From Flavobacterium psychrotolerans (lineage in GTDB: Bacteria; Bacteroidota; Bacteroidia; Flavobacteriales; Flavobacteriaceae), in NCBI RefSeq assembly GCF_003097635.1, contig NZ_QCZI01000001.1, positions 359,320 through 423,319 on the forward strand: a DNA stretch of 64,000 nt. Direction: 5' to 3'. Made by a program: the position numbers and the translations under genes. Below the pieces are notes generated by a model. That model did not search any database. It was not told where the DNA came from and saw only the letters and a program-made list of their open reading frames with translations. Below are positions 53,314 through 62,794 of this stretch, one piece after another (positions within the stretch are counted from its first letter, which is position 1; every line of letters starts with the position of its first letter).

Positions 53314-53653
53314 TCCAGTAAAAGAATTCAATGAGTATCGTTCTAAAATGAACGCAAAATTATTGGCAGATAACAACAAAATAGTAAAACGAATTTTCAA
53401 TCTTGATACGAATGCCTACGCAGAGGGAGCTCTTGACGTAAAAACGAAAGAGCTTTTAGGCTTGGTCGCTTCCGCCGTTTTAAGATGTGATGACTGTGTA
53501 AAATACCATTTGGAAAATTGTTATAAAGAAGGGATTTCTAAAGAAGAAATGATGGAAGCCATGGGAATTGCGACCCTTGTTGGAGGAACTATCGTGATAC
53601 CTCATTTGCGCAGAGCCTATGAATTTTGGGAAGCTTTAGAAACTCAAAAATAA
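53306..53653 (+). CDS. Carboxymuconolactone decarboxylase / AhpD-like protein
   Basis: A 115-residue helical protein of the CMD/AhpD fold. The redox-type CxxC is present in RCDDCVKYHLENCYKEG with the conserved His, suggesting disulfide or peroxidase-linked chemistry rather than decarboxylation. Starts inside the tatC 3' end (8-bp overlap), so it is part of the kdsD-tatC operon. Confidence 0.9.
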   Translation: MANPVKEFNEYRSKMNAKLLADNNKIVKRIFNLDTNAYAEGALDVKTKELLGLVASAVLRCDDCVKYHLENCYKEGISKEEMMEAMGIATLVGGTIVIPHLRRAYEFWEALETQK

Positions 53654-53732
53654 TTAATCAATTGTTAAACTATTGGTCGTGCATTTCAAATTTCGTTTAT
53701 TTGTTAAAACCCAATAAACCATTAATCTAAAT

Positions 53733-54473
53733 ATGATTTTAAGAGCAGAAAATTTAGTAAAAACATATAAAGGCAGAAGCGTTGTAAAAGGTATTTCAGT
53801 AGAAGTGAATCAAGGTGAAATCGTAGGTCTTTTAGGTCCAAATGGCGCCGGAAAAACAACTTCATTTTATATGATTGTAGGATTGGTAAAACCCAATGCG
53901 GGGAATATTTATCTGGATGACATGGACATTACCAATTTCCCCATGTACAAAAGAGCCCAACAAGGAATTGGTTATTTAGCCCAGGAAGCATCTGTGTTCA
54001 GAAAATTGAGTATTGAGGATAATATCCTGAGTGTATTGCAATTGACCAAATACACCAAGGCGGAACAAATTACCAAAATGGAATCGTTGATTGATGAATT
54101 TGGTTTGCAACACATTCGTACCAATCGGGGTGATCTGCTTTCTGGTGGGGAACGTCGTCGTACTGAAATTGCGCGTTGTTTGGCAACTGACCCGAAATTC
54201 ATACTACTAGACGAACCTTTTGCAGGAGTTGACCCTGTTGCTGTAGAAGACATCCAACGCATTGTGGCTCAGTTAAAAAATAAAAATATTGGTATCCTAA
54301 TTACCGACCACAACGTCCAGGAAACGCTTGCAATTACCGACAAAACCTATTTGATGTTTGAAGGAGGAATCCTGAAAGCCGGAATTCCGGAAGAATTAGT
54401 GGAAGACGAAATGGTACGAAGAGTATATCTGGGTCAGAATTTTGAGTTGAGAAAGAAAAAACTGGAGTTTTAA
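53733..54473 (+). CDS. lptB: LPS export ABC transporter ATP-binding protein
   Basis: A 246-residue ABC ATPase that powers LPS extraction from the inner membrane. Walker [14 protein letters not shown], signature [14 protein letters not shown], Walker [19 protein letters not shown], and the H-loop [11 protein letters not shown]. The [11 protein letters not shown] segment is typical of LptB. LptF/G/C/A are not in this window. Together with kdsD it points to LPS genes, although an 80-bp gap separates it from the AhpD-like gene. Confidence 0.95.
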   Translation: MILRAENLVKTYKGRSVVKGISVEVNQGEIVGLLGPNGAGKTTSFYMIVGLVKPNAGNIYLDDMDITNFPMYKRAQQGIGYLAQEASVFRKLSIEDNILSVLQLTKYTKAEQITKMESLIDEFGLQHIRTNRGDLLSGGERRRTEIARCLATDPKFILLDEPFAGVDPVAVEDIQRIVAQLKNKNIGILITDHNVQETLAITDKTYLMFEGGILKAGIPEELVEDEMVRRVYLGQNFELRKKKLEF

Positions 54474-54501
54474 TACCCCAGATAAAACACAACTCATTCC
54501 T

Positions 54502-54736
54502 ATGGAAAATCCAAATCAAGAAACACTCGAAAAATGGCATAAAGACCCGAAAAATTGGAAGTTTGGACAATTCTATTACAACAAAAAAGACAAACGGATC
54601 TTTCTTTCCTCCAAAGAGAATCAAATGGATGGGATTCACAATCAATTTTGCGAATACAAAATCAGTAATTGGCTTGATTTTATTTTTAATTTTTGTAATT
54701 CTGTTGGTTTTGTATGGTCCAACTAAAAAATACTAA
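54502..54736 (+). pseudogene. DUF5808-like gene, frameshifted by a 4-bp duplication
   Basis: The first frame gives MENPNQETLEKWHKDPKNWKFGQFYYNKKDKRIF. It should continue PPKRIKWMGFTINFANTKSVIGLILFLI... to a membrane helix and stop at 54736, as in DUF5808 proteins, but that part is in another frame. The break is the doubled CTTT at 54600-54607: removing one CTTT restores one continuous frame of about 77 residues. As written the first frame ends at 54726 with an unrelated tail. It may be a true pseudogene, a phase-variable slippage site, or a sequencing error. Confidence 0.7.
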
Positions 54737-54738
54737 GC

Positions 54739-55605
54739 CTAATTAATTGTCAAATACCCCAACATCTTGGGCGTTCCGTTATAAATGGTAACATCTACAT
54801 TGCCCTTAATTCCGGAAACGGTGGATTTTTCTGTAAATTGCCAAAAGAGCCAGTCAACCTTAATGTCTTCCACAAAAAAATTATAATTGGCAATCCAGAA
54901 CGTGTAGTCGCTAAATTCTTCTTTTAGAAAATCATCATAATAGGTGCTGCTGGTATAAATAATAGGTCTTACGTTATAATGGGCATCTATTTTTTCCAAC
55001 CAACGTTTCAAGCCCACTTTCAAACTATCGATCGATTGATTTTTTGGCAACTTTTCAATATCCAAAACTGGCGGTAAATCTCCTTTTTGCAGGTGCACGT
55101 TTTGAATAAAAAGAGTGGCTTGTTCTAATGAATTTTCATTGGGACGATAATAGTGATAGGCGCCACGAATGATTTTATTGTTTTTGGTTCCTACCCAATT
55201 TTTTTCAAATTGCAAATCGACTTTGTCTGTTCCGGCTGTGGCCCGAATAAAAACAAATCCTATGGGAAAAGTATTCTCTAAAGTATGGACTTGCTCCCAA
55301 TTAATTTCCCCTTGGTATTGGGAAACATCAAGACCGGCAACTTTATCTTCATATTTGCTTAAAAGTTGAAAATTACGAACATCCGAAAATCGTTTGTCTT
55401 CTTCCCCACTATGCGCAGCCACTTTATGGGATTTGAAACCCAAATAATAGGCCAACCCCTCCCTGTAGTGATAAATTGTACCCACCAATAATAGCACGCA
55501 AAAAACAGTCAATACCAGACTTCCTCTCCCCTTCCAGAAAGCAGGCTTCTTTTTAACAGAGGGTTTCCTTTTTACAGGGGTTTTCCTAGTAACGGGTTTT
55601 CTCAT
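54739..55605 (-). CDS. GH25-family lysozyme, membrane-anchored
   Basis: A 288-residue muramidase. A strongly basic N-terminus (MRKPVTRKTPVKRKPSVKKK) precedes one membrane helix (about 29-48), which would place the GH25 domain (about 88-288) in the periplasm. Catalytic acidic residues are in AGLDVSQYQGEINWEQV and PPVLDIEKLPKNQ; RATAGTDKVD and AYHYYRPN are also conserved. It probably cuts the peptidoglycan glycan strand during cell growth or turnover. It lies 11 bp from pssA on the same strand, so they may be co-transcribed. Confidence 0.92.
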   Translation of the reverse strand: MRKPVTRKTPVKRKPSVKKKPAFWKGRGSLVLTVFCVLLLVGTIYHYREGLAYYLGFKSHKVAAHSGEEDKRFSDVRNFQLLSKYEDKVAGLDVSQYQGEINWEQVHTLENTFPIGFVFIRATAGTDKVDLQFEKNWVGTKNNKIIRGAYHYYRPNENSLEQATLFIQNVHLQKGDLPPVLDIEKLPKNQSIDSLKVGLKRWLEKIDAHYNVRPIIYTSSTYYDDFLKEEFSDYTFWIANYNFFVEDIKVDWLFWQFTEKSTVSGIKGNVDVTIYNGTPKMLGYLTIN

Positions 55606-55616
55606 TCCAAATAGAA

Positions 55617-56333
55617 CTACTTTTTCAGAAATTTATTATTAAGGACCGAAAGGAAAACGTAGGTCACAATCACCAAGGGAATGGCAAGAAATTGGAAGAA
55701 AAACAACATCAAAATAGAAAGCGACAGAAACACAACTTGAATGGTATTGTCCGAAAAATTGAATTTTTTAATTTTCAAAGAAAACAACGGGATTTCGGCA
55801 TTCAAAATGTACCCACTAAACAAGGTGATTAGTAACAAAAACCATTGATTCGTCAAGGCTTCAATGACAAACAAAGAGTCGGTATTTTGCAAAACCAAAG
55901 GTAAACTTATGATGAATAAAGTATTGGCCGGCGTTGGCAAGCCAATAAAAGAATCGGTTTGTCTGGTATCAATATTAAAATTAGCCAACCGATAACAGGA
56001 ACCTAAAGCAATGATAAATCCCAAATAAGGAAAAATTTGCAAATAACTGGTTTCCTGAGAAGTGAAATTGGTAAGCATCAATTGGTACATTACAGCACCA
56101 GGAACGATACCGCTGGTAATCATATCAGCAAGGGAATCCAATTGCAATCCCAACGGGCTGGAAACCTTAAACAATCGGGCAAAAAAGCCATCAAAAAAAT
56201 CAAGAAAAATACCCAAACTTACAAAGGTAAAAGCCATCTCAAAATGGCGATGAAAAACAAAAACTAAAGCAATACATCCGCAGAAAAGGTTCAAAAGGGT
56301 TATCGTGTTTGGAATTTGTGCTTTAATATTCAT
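55617..56333 (-). CDS. pssA: CDP-diacylglycerol-serine O-phosphatidyltransferase
   Basis: A 238-residue integral membrane enzyme making phosphatidylserine, the precursor of phosphatidylethanolamine. The CDP-alcohol phosphotransferase signature DGFFARLFKVSSPLGLQLDSLAD is complete (D-G-x2-A-R-x8-G-x3-D-x3-D). It has about eight membrane helices. Likely in one transcript with the GH25 lysozyme gene. Confidence 0.93.
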   Translation of the reverse strand: MNIKAQIPNTITLLNLFCGCIALVFVFHRHFEMAFTFVSLGIFLDFFDGFFARLFKVSSPLGLQLDSLADMITSGIVPGAVMYQLMLTNFTSQETSYLQIFPYLGFIIALGSCYRLANFNIDTRQTDSFIGLPTPANTLFIISLPLVLQNTDSLFVIEALTNQWFLLLITLFSGYILNAEIPLFSLKIKKFNFSDNTIQVVFLSLSILMLFFFQFLAIPLVIVTYVFLSVLNNKFLKK

Positions 56334-56475
56334 TTTATATGTGTTTAGCTATTCAATTTGACAAATTTAATACAATAAGTTAAAGAGATGCACGTTTTTT
56401 ATTGGAGTTTTATATTTGACTGTTCCTTTTTGACTTTTATTCGCTTCTGAAAGAAACAACCTCAGTAAAAAAGTA

Positions 56476-56483
56476 TATTTTTG
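56476..56483 (+). promoter_or_regulatory. -7 promoter box for the PorV/PorQ-like gene
   Basis: TATTTTTG, matching TAnnTTTG, 40 bp before the TTG start. Confidence 0.5.
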
Positions 56484-56523
56484 TTGAAAAAAGAAAAAGA
56501 CTTCCTTGTAAAAATTAAACACC

Positions 56524-57591
56524 TTGAGAAAAATTCTTTTAATTACACTTTTTATCATCAGCTCTTTTTCTAATGCTCAAGTGGCTAGGAAATATTCCAA
56601 TGAATTCATGAATATTGGGGTAGATGCAGCCTCATTAGGAATGGCTAATGCCGTTACCGCAAGCACAAACGACGTGAATTCTGGTTATTGGAATCCCGCG
56701 GGAATAACTTTGCTTAAGGACAAGCAAGTTGCCATTATGCATGCCAGTTATTTTGCCAATATTGCCCAATATGATTATGCTGCCTATGCAACCCCGATAG
56801 ACGATGAAAGCGCTTGGGGAATTTCCATGATTAGGTTTGGTGTTGATGATATCTTGAATACCACCGAATTAATTGATTCACAAGGAAATATTGACTACAA
56901 TAGAATCAGTAAATTTTCTACTGCCGATTATGGGTTTACTTTTTCCTACGCCCGAAAAATAAAAATCACTGGATTACATTATGGTGTAAACGCAAAAATT
57001 ATTCGAAGAATCATCGGTAAATTTGCCAATTCATGGGGTTTCGGAATTGATGCTGGATTGCAATATGAACGAAACAATTGGAAATTTGGATTGATGCTTC
57101 GGGATATTACGACTACATATAATATTTGGAATATTAACGAATCGGAATATGCTAAAATTCAAAATGCCATTCCGGGACAAAATCAAGATTTACCGGAAAG
57201 TACCGAAATCACTTTACCTAAGGCTCAATTAGGAATGTCAAAAAAATTCGAGTTTCATAACGACATGAGTCTTTTGGCTTGTGCCAATTTGAATATGGAA
57301 TTTGCCAGAACCCATGATGTAATTGCATCCAATTTTGTTAGTATGGCTCCTGCATTGGGATTTGAATTTGGCTATACTGATTTGGTATTTCTAAGAACGG
57401 GATTTGGAAATTTCCAAAATACAACCCAATTGGACAGTACAAGAAAATTAAGTTTCCAACCAAATATCGGAGTGGGGTTTAAATACAAAGGCATCCAAAT
57501 TGACTATGCATTGACCGATTTAGGAAATCAAAGTGCGGCTTTGTATTCAAATATTTTCTCGGCAAAGGTGGATTTGAGTATTTTTAGATAA
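56524..57591 (+). CDS. PorV/PorQ-family outer-membrane protein
   Basis: A 355-residue exported protein; start codon TTG (MRKILLITLFIISSFSNAQ, a clear signal peptide; no alternative ATG nearby). The mature part opens NIGVDAASLGMANAVTAST and SGYWNPAGITLLKDKQ, the hallmark of the PorV/PorQ (UPF0164-like) outer-membrane barrels; others in the family act in type IX secretion. Other por/gld genes are not in this window, so a T9SS role is not assured. It is followed closely by the Lnb-like gene. Confidence 0.85.
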   Translation: MRKILLITLFIISSFSNAQVARKYSNEFMNIGVDAASLGMANAVTASTNDVNSGYWNPAGITLLKDKQVAIMHASYFANIAQYDYAAYATPIDDESAWGISMIRFGVDDILNTTELIDSQGNIDYNRISKFSTADYGFTFSYARKIKITGLHYGVNAKIIRRIIGKFANSWGFGIDAGLQYERNNWKFGLMLRDITTTYNIWNINESEYAKIQNAIPGQNQDLPESTEITLPKAQLGMSKKFEFHNDMSLLACANLNMEFARTHDVIASNFVSMAPALGFEFGYTDLVFLRTGFGNFQNTTQLDSTRKLSFQPNIGVGFKYKGIQIDYALTDLGNQSAALYSNIFSAKVDLSIFR

Positions 57592-57632
57592 TAAGCATTC
57601 ACTTCTAAAACCTATAAATTTCAATAAAAAAG

Positions 57633-58757
57633 ATGCTTAGATCAGTACTCAAAAAGACTTCTCTCTTCATACTATTCTTTTCTTCTATAGCGAGTTACTC
57701 GCAATACTACAAACTTTCTGACAAGTCAAAAGTCAGCATTTTAACTTGCGGAAGTGGAGAAGAACTCTATTCGATTTACGGACATACCGCAATTCGGGTG
57801 CTGGATTCCATAAACGGAATCGATGTGGTCTATAATTATGGGAATTTTGATTTTGGCACCCCTAATTTTTATCCGAAATTTGTAAAAGGGGATTTGCAAT
57901 ATTTTGCATCAGCCAGTTCCTTTCAGGATTTCATTAGTGACTATGTTTATGACAACAGGGACGTTTTTGAACAAAATCTCCTTATTTCATTAGACCAAAA
58001 ACAAAGATTATTTGATGAAATAAATGCGTCATTGTATTCTGACGAAAAATTTTATACCTACAAGTTTATAGATAAAAACTGTACGACGATGGTTTTGAAT
58101 AAAGTAAATGCTGTTTTTGGAAGTACAGTCGTCACAAAAAAATTGAATATAGATGTAAGTTACAGAACGGTTTTGTATTCCTATCTTGACAACCACTTCT
58201 TTGAAAACTTAGGAATCAACATCATTTTCGGAAAAAAAACCGATGCACCAGCCACAAAACTTTTTCTTCCAAAGGAATTGATGGACAATCTCAAGATTTC
58301 AAGATTCAACAACAAGCCTATCGTTGAAGAAGTGTTGGTTTTGAATAAAAAAAACCCAGAAAAAGTACCCGTTTCCTATTGGAACAATTTTTATTTTTTT
58401 AGTTTTTTGCTTTTGATAATTTTAGTTTTGAATAGGAAAGTCATTCATTTAGTGTACTTTTCTATATTGGGAAGTATGGGAGTATTTTTAACGCTCGTGG
58501 GGTTTTATTCGCTTCATCATGAAGTTTCCCAAAACTATAATATTTTGCTATTTAATCCGAGCTTGTTGTTGTTAGTCTATTCTAATATCAGGAAAAAAAA
58601 TAAATGGATCGTGAACTTATCCTACTTTAATATGGCATCATTAGCAGTATATCTTGTGGTAATCGTTACAAAAGTAGATTTCATTATGATGCTGCCCCTT
58701 ATATTGGTTTCAGGTGTGATTTTATCAAAATTCGCTATACAATCTAAAAGCTATTGA
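57633..58757 (+). CDS. DUF4105 / Lnb-like membrane protein
   Basis: A 374-residue protein: signal peptide or anchor (1-23), a DUF4105 domain (about 34-230) with candidate catalytic His51 in IYGHTAIRV and Cys150 in FIDKNCTTMV, and a C-terminal membrane region of five or six helices (about 250-370). This domain-plus-helices layout is that of Lnb, a recently described Bacteroides lipoprotein N-acyltransferase that would replace Lnt. The His/Cys pair fits a papain-like enzyme. The Lnb role is family-based inference. It overlaps the convergent glycosyl-phosphotransferase gene by 7 bp. Confidence 0.82.
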   Translation: MLRSVLKKTSLFILFFSSIASYSQYYKLSDKSKVSILTCGSGEELYSIYGHTAIRVLDSINGIDVVYNYGNFDFGTPNFYPKFVKGDLQYFASASSFQDFISDYVYDNRDVFEQNLLISLDQKQRLFDEINASLYSDEKFYTYKFIDKNCTTMVLNKVNAVFGSTVVTKKLNIDVSYRTVLYSYLDNHFFENLGINIIFGKKTDAPATKLFLPKELMDNLKISRFNNKPIVEEVLVLNKKNPEKVPVSYWNNFYFFSFLLLIILVLNRKVIHLVYFSILGSMGVFLTLVGFYSLHHEVSQNYNILLFNPSLLLLVYSNIRKKNKWIVNLSYFNMASLAVYLVVIVTKVDFIMMLPLILVSGVILSKFAIQSKSY

Positions 58758-60145
58758 CCTCTATAAAACAAAATGGTACTAAAAGTCTTGAAGATAATAT
58801 CAATATCTAAAAAAACACTTCGGTGTTTAATGTAATACAAATCATATTGCAGTTTTATCAAACTGTCGTCAATCGTTTCTCCATAGGAATAATTTACTTG
58901 AGCCCAACCTGTCAAACCCGGCTTAATAACATGACGTGTTTCATAAAAAGGCATTAACTCCGCAATTTCATTAACAAATACTGGTCGCTCTGGTCTTGGT
59001 CCAATAACTGCCATTTCTCCTTTTAAAATATTGATGAACTGTGGAAACTCATCAATTCTTGATTTCCTTAAAAATTTTCCAAACGAGGTAATTCTGGAAT
59101 CATTAATTGTGGTAAAAACGGCTCCGCCAGATTCCGCATTGGCGCCCATACTCCTAAATTTTAAAATTTTGAAAGTTTTACCGTTTTTCCCAATCCGATC
59201 TTGGGTATAAAATAATTTCCCTCTATTGCCTAATGCGTTTCCTAATAAAATTAAAGGACTTAAAACAAACCCAAGAGACAATCCTAACAATGAAATCAAT
59301 ATTTCTAGAATCCGGACAAACAACAAGTATAAATGATTTTGGTTGCTTCTGCTAAAAGGAAAATAGCGATAAAAATCCCTTGACACATATTGCACCGGGA
59401 TTCGTTGTGTAATATTTTCATAAACTTGGGTATATTCCCTAATGATATAACCGTTTTCTAGTAAATGAATGAGTTGATTGTAGAGGTTAACTGTGATTCC
59501 ATCCGTTTTTTGGGATGCAATAACCACTTCTGAAACTGAATTCTCAACAACAAATCGTTCCAACTCATCAATGGCAATATTTTCTAAATAATCTTTATCT
59601 ATCTTTTCATTTTGATTGCTATCAGAATTAATATAACCCATAACCTTATAATGTGGATCTACGCTTTCAAGACCTTTAACTAATTCTTCCACTTGATCCC
59701 TATCACAAATGAGAATTACTTTTTTCATAAATCGGTGCGTTGCCAGAAATCTGACATAAAATAAACGCCATGTAAATAATGCAATATAGATAGCAATATA
59801 AAAAAAGACAATTTGTATTCTGTTATTAGGCAATACTGGCGTGTAAATTGGCGTAAGAAGATAAATTAACACTGTCGTGGACGAAGTCAATACGACACTT
59901 TTTATGGATTGATATTGATTGCTTGCCACTTGAAGGTTGTACATTTCAAAAACGGTTCCAAACACATTAAGGTAAATTCCTAAAACTATTGTCCAATAAT
60001 AATTTGTTGCTGAAATGTCAAAATAATTGAAATTAAAAATTTCACCAACAAAATAGAGTGCAAACAAAACGGAAAGCACGTCAAAAACCCTTAAAAGAAT
60101 TTTTCTTTCCGAAATCTCGAAATGTATTTTTTTATTGATAACCAT
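58751..60145 (-). CDS. Undecaprenyl-phosphate glycosyl-1-phosphate transferase (WcaJ/WbaP-type)
   Basis: A 464-residue polyprenyl-phosphate hexose-1-phosphate transferase: four N-terminal membrane helices (about 15-115), a CoA-binding-like cytoplasmic domain (about 140-260), and the catalytic C-terminal bacterial sugar transferase domain (from about 275), with KFRSMGANAESGG, RKSRIDEFPQFINILKGEMAVIGPRPERP and HVIKPGLTGWAQVNY. It starts exopolysaccharide or O-antigen repeat units by loading the first sugar phosphate on the lipid carrier. It is the last gene of the polysaccharide cluster, behind a 227-bp gap. Confidence 0.92.
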   Translation of the reverse strand: MVINKKIHFEISERKILLRVFDVLSVLFALYFVGEIFNFNYFDISATNYYWTIVLGIYLNVFGTVFEMYNLQVASNQYQSIKSVVLTSSTTVLIYLLTPIYTPVLPNNRIQIVFFYIAIYIALFTWRLFYVRFLATHRFMKKVILICDRDQVEELVKGLESVDPHYKVMGYINSDSNQNEKIDKDYLENIAIDELERFVVENSVSEVVIASQKTDGITVNLYNQLIHLLENGYIIREYTQVYENITQRIPVQYVSRDFYRYFPFSRSNQNHLYLLFVRILEILISLLGLSLGFVLSPLILLGNALGNRGKLFYTQDRIGKNGKTFKILKFRSMGANAESGGAVFTTINDSRITSFGKFLRKSRIDEFPQFINILKGEMAVIGPRPERPVFVNEIAELMPFYETRHVIKPGLTGWAQVNYSYGETIDDSLIKLQYDLYYIKHRSVFLDIDIIFKTFSTILFYRGQ

Positions 60146-60372
60146 TTTAAATTTGACTCATCTTTGGAGCTCGCAATTTAGTAAAATAAAAACATTTTTA
60201 TCTAAATATTGGTATCATTTGTATTTATATTAAATCACAATCAAATAGTGATACTAAATTTAAAGTGTTCAGTCCCAATTTTTTATAATTATTGGACTTT
60301 GATAGCATTTTTAGTACTTAGAATTATCCCAAAGTACCTATATTACATGGACAGTAAAAGTGTACCAAAAGT

Positions 60373-61719
60373 TTATTCACTATGCATGATGGACTTTTCT
60401 TCATTAAATGCCACTTTTAAAAGCGATAATGAATATATAAATGCAGGAGCAGCAAGACGCATCGCCGCATGATTTATAGTCATTATCCAGAATAATATAA
60501 AACATAATAAGTAAACATTATTATTATTGTCCATATATAAAACCAAAGGCGTTGCAAAAAGGATAATCAGCCCTAAAACACCAAATGCGCCATGCTCGGC
60601 TAACATTCTGGTGATCTCATTGTGGGAAAGTGCTGACTCTCCTGTCCTTTCTTGTAGCAAATCTGATGCCTTTCCGACTCCAACACCAAAAATCGGATTT
60701 TGGATAAACGTTATAATTTCTTCTCTCGCCAATTCTCCTCTTCCGGTAAACCTATCTTTTTTAACTCTTCCTGAAGCATCTTCGTTAGCATACCGTTTCT
60801 CAATCAAACCACCTGTTTGGTTAGAGGTGTAAAGCCAAATTCCAATCATGGCTAAAGCTATAATTACCAAAAAATAATTCATCTTAACCCTCCCTTTGGA
60901 ATTAATCTTAAAATAAGTGACTATAATAATAATAATAATCATAAAAAAACCGGTCATCATTCCGCCACGCGAAAAGGTTATCAATCCCCTATAACTAATA
61001 TTAAATGCAATTATTAAATTAATTACGAAAAGCTCTTTTGACCCAGAAAAGAAAATTAACCGAGAGACAAATATGAACATCCCCAAGCCTAAAATTGTCG
61101 CCACCTGATTTGGACCAAAGCCTCCCGAAGTTTGATAATTAGAACCTGTCCCGGTAAGGACCTCCCTAACACTTGGTGTATAAAGCGCTAGATATACAAC
61201 TGTTGTTATTATAGGCAATCCCACGAGTAACAAAATCTCATTTATTTGCTTAAAAGTAACTTTTCGTGTGTAAGTATACAAGGAACATATTGCTAGACAG
61301 AGCGGTCCTGACGTGTTAAAAGATATTTTATTTTGTACATCAACAGTGTATTTTAACGAATAGGTTGCTATAAAAACTCCTGGTATCAACAATAGCAAAA
61401 AAATCCAGTAGGCCGCTGCATCTTTTGAAATACCTTTATGATACATGCCAATTAACATAAAAATAACGATGCCGTATTTCGAAAATTCGTAATTAATATT
61501 GCCACCTGTCATCCTTAATACTGCTTCACTACCCACAATATAGGCTGAGGCATACAAAACCTCATTGTTTTTGTTTTGTGAATTAACAACAAATAAAATC
61601 CCACCCAAAACAATGGAATATCCATAAATTTTGGGAAAGAAGGGAATGTAAAACATTGCCAAACCAAGCACTACATGCAGAAGGATTAAGAATATGTATC
61701 TTTTTTCTGATTCCTTCAT
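60373..61719 (-). CDS. O-antigen ligase/polymerase-family membrane protein
   Basis: A 448-residue protein with about 10-12 membrane helices and the Wzy_C/WaaL domain: the periplasmic loop with GESALSHNEITRMLAEHGAFGVLGLI, in which the His, Asn and Glu are the conserved loop residues. It would polymerise or ligate polysaccharide units. It overlaps or abuts the glycosyltransferase upstream (1-bp gap), so they are one transcript. Whether it is a polymerase (Wzy) or ligase (WaaL) cannot be told. The 60146-60372 gap holds no feature that I can see. Confidence 0.85.
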   Translation of the reverse strand: MKESEKRYIFLILLHVVLGLAMFYIPFFPKIYGYSIVLGGILFVVNSQNKNNEVLYASAYIVGSEAVLRMTGGNINYEFSKYGIVIFMLIGMYHKGISKDAAAYWIFLLLLIPGVFIATYSLKYTVDVQNKISFNTSGPLCLAICSLYTYTRKVTFKQINEILLLVGLPIITTVVYLALYTPSVREVLTGTGSNYQTSGGFGPNQVATILGLGMFIFVSRLIFFSGSKELFVINLIIAFNISYRGLITFSRGGMMTGFFMIIIIIIVTYFKINSKGRVKMNYFLVIIALAMIGIWLYTSNQTGGLIEKRYANEDASGRVKKDRFTGRGELAREEIITFIQNPIFGVGVGKASDLLQERTGESALSHNEITRMLAEHGAFGVLGLIILFATPLVLYMDNNNNVYLLCFILFWIMTINHAAMRLAAPAFIYSLSLLKVAFNEEKSIMHSE

Positions 61720-61720
61720 C

Positions 61721-62794
61721 TTATATATTTTTTAACCATTCTAAATATTCTTTGAGCACTGCTTGTTCTGAATTATTTTTCATCACAGTTTCATGAAGTG
61801 CTTCCCCAAATTTGAATCTTAAATCAGAATTTTTAATTAATGCAACTACTGATTTATAAAACAACTCTTCATTTTCCGATGGAACTATAAAACCGTTTTT
61901 ACCATCGTGTATAATCAATGGAATCTCACCAACATCAGTAACTACAACTGGCTTTTTATTTAAACCATATTCCAATAATGCAACAGGTAATCCTTCGGAA
62001 ACAGAAGTCAAAACACAAACAGTGGCTTGTTTAATAATATGAGCCGTATCATCTCTTAAACCGTAAATATATACAGTTTCATTAAGATCATTAGCTTTAA
62101 TAGTCTCTTTTAGTTGTTTAGAATATTCATCGTGGAGATCTTTTCCAACTAAATGAAAAGTCCAATCAGGATACTCTTTTTTTATTTTAATGGCTCCTTT
62201 TAAGAGTAAACTATGATTTTTTGGATATCTTAAGTTTGCTAAACATAAAATTCTTTTACCTTCTTTACCTTTTAAAAAGGTGATTTCACTTTCAGAATCG
62301 CTAAACAATGTAAAGTTTGGCAGATATAAAACTTTTTTAAAATTTAAAGTATTCAAACACCACTTTTCTAATGTATGATCAACAACAATAATTCCGTTAA
62401 AAAAAAAGGAACAAAACCATAACAATTTATTTTGTTTTAACTTTTCATCACTTCTAGCACCAGTATGGTCATGCCAAATAATTTTGATTTTTGGATAAAC
62501 TAGCTTTAATAAAAAAGAAATAAAATAGGAGGTTCCATGTGCATGAATGTATTCAATTTTATATTTTTTACAATAGGATTTTAAATTAAAGACGGCTACT
62601 AAATCGATGGCGTTTCTTTTATTCAAAAATAAATAACCAACCTCTTTGTCAATTTTACTTTTCAAATTCCCTTCGCTTCTTGTTGACACCAATCCTGAAA
62701 AAGTAATTTCTTTGGAAAGTACATTGGCGTAATTGACAGCCATTTGCTCTGCACCACCAACTTCCAGTGAATCAATAATTTGAACTATCCTCAT
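61721..62794 (-). CDS. GT4-family glycosyltransferase
   Basis: A 357-residue GT-B retaining glycosyltransferase. The N-terminal acceptor domain starts MRIVQIIDSLEVGGAEQMAVNYAN and includes HAHGTSYF; the C-terminal donor domain has the E-x7-E motif SEGLPVALLEYG and GKNGFIVP. It starts within the 3' end of the upstream gene (ATGA overlap at 62791). It is part of the polysaccharide operon and would add one sugar to the growing unit. Confidence 0.92.
   Translation of the reverse strand: MRIVQIIDSLEVGGAEQMAVNYANVLSKEITFSGLVSTRSEGNLKSKIDKEVGYLFLNKRNAIDLVAVFNLKSYCKKYKIEYIHAHGTSYFISFLLKLVYPKIKIIWHDHTGARSDEKLKQNKLLWFCSFFFNGIIVVDHTLEKWCLNTLNFKKVLYLPNFTLFSDSESEITFLKGKEGKRILCLANLRYPKNHSLLLKGAIKIKKEYPDWTFHLVGKDLHDEYSKQLKETIKANDLNETVYIYGLRDDTAHIIKQATVCVLTSVSEGLPVALLEYGLNKKPVVVTDVGEIPLIIHDGKNGFIVPSENEELFYKSVVALIKNSDLRFKFGEALHETVMKNNSEQAVLKEYLEWLKNI

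Noticed and set aside
54502..54726. Reading the 74-residue frame as an intact gene
   Set aside because: The C-terminal 40 residues do not resemble the family, while the other frame does from the CTTT duplication onward.
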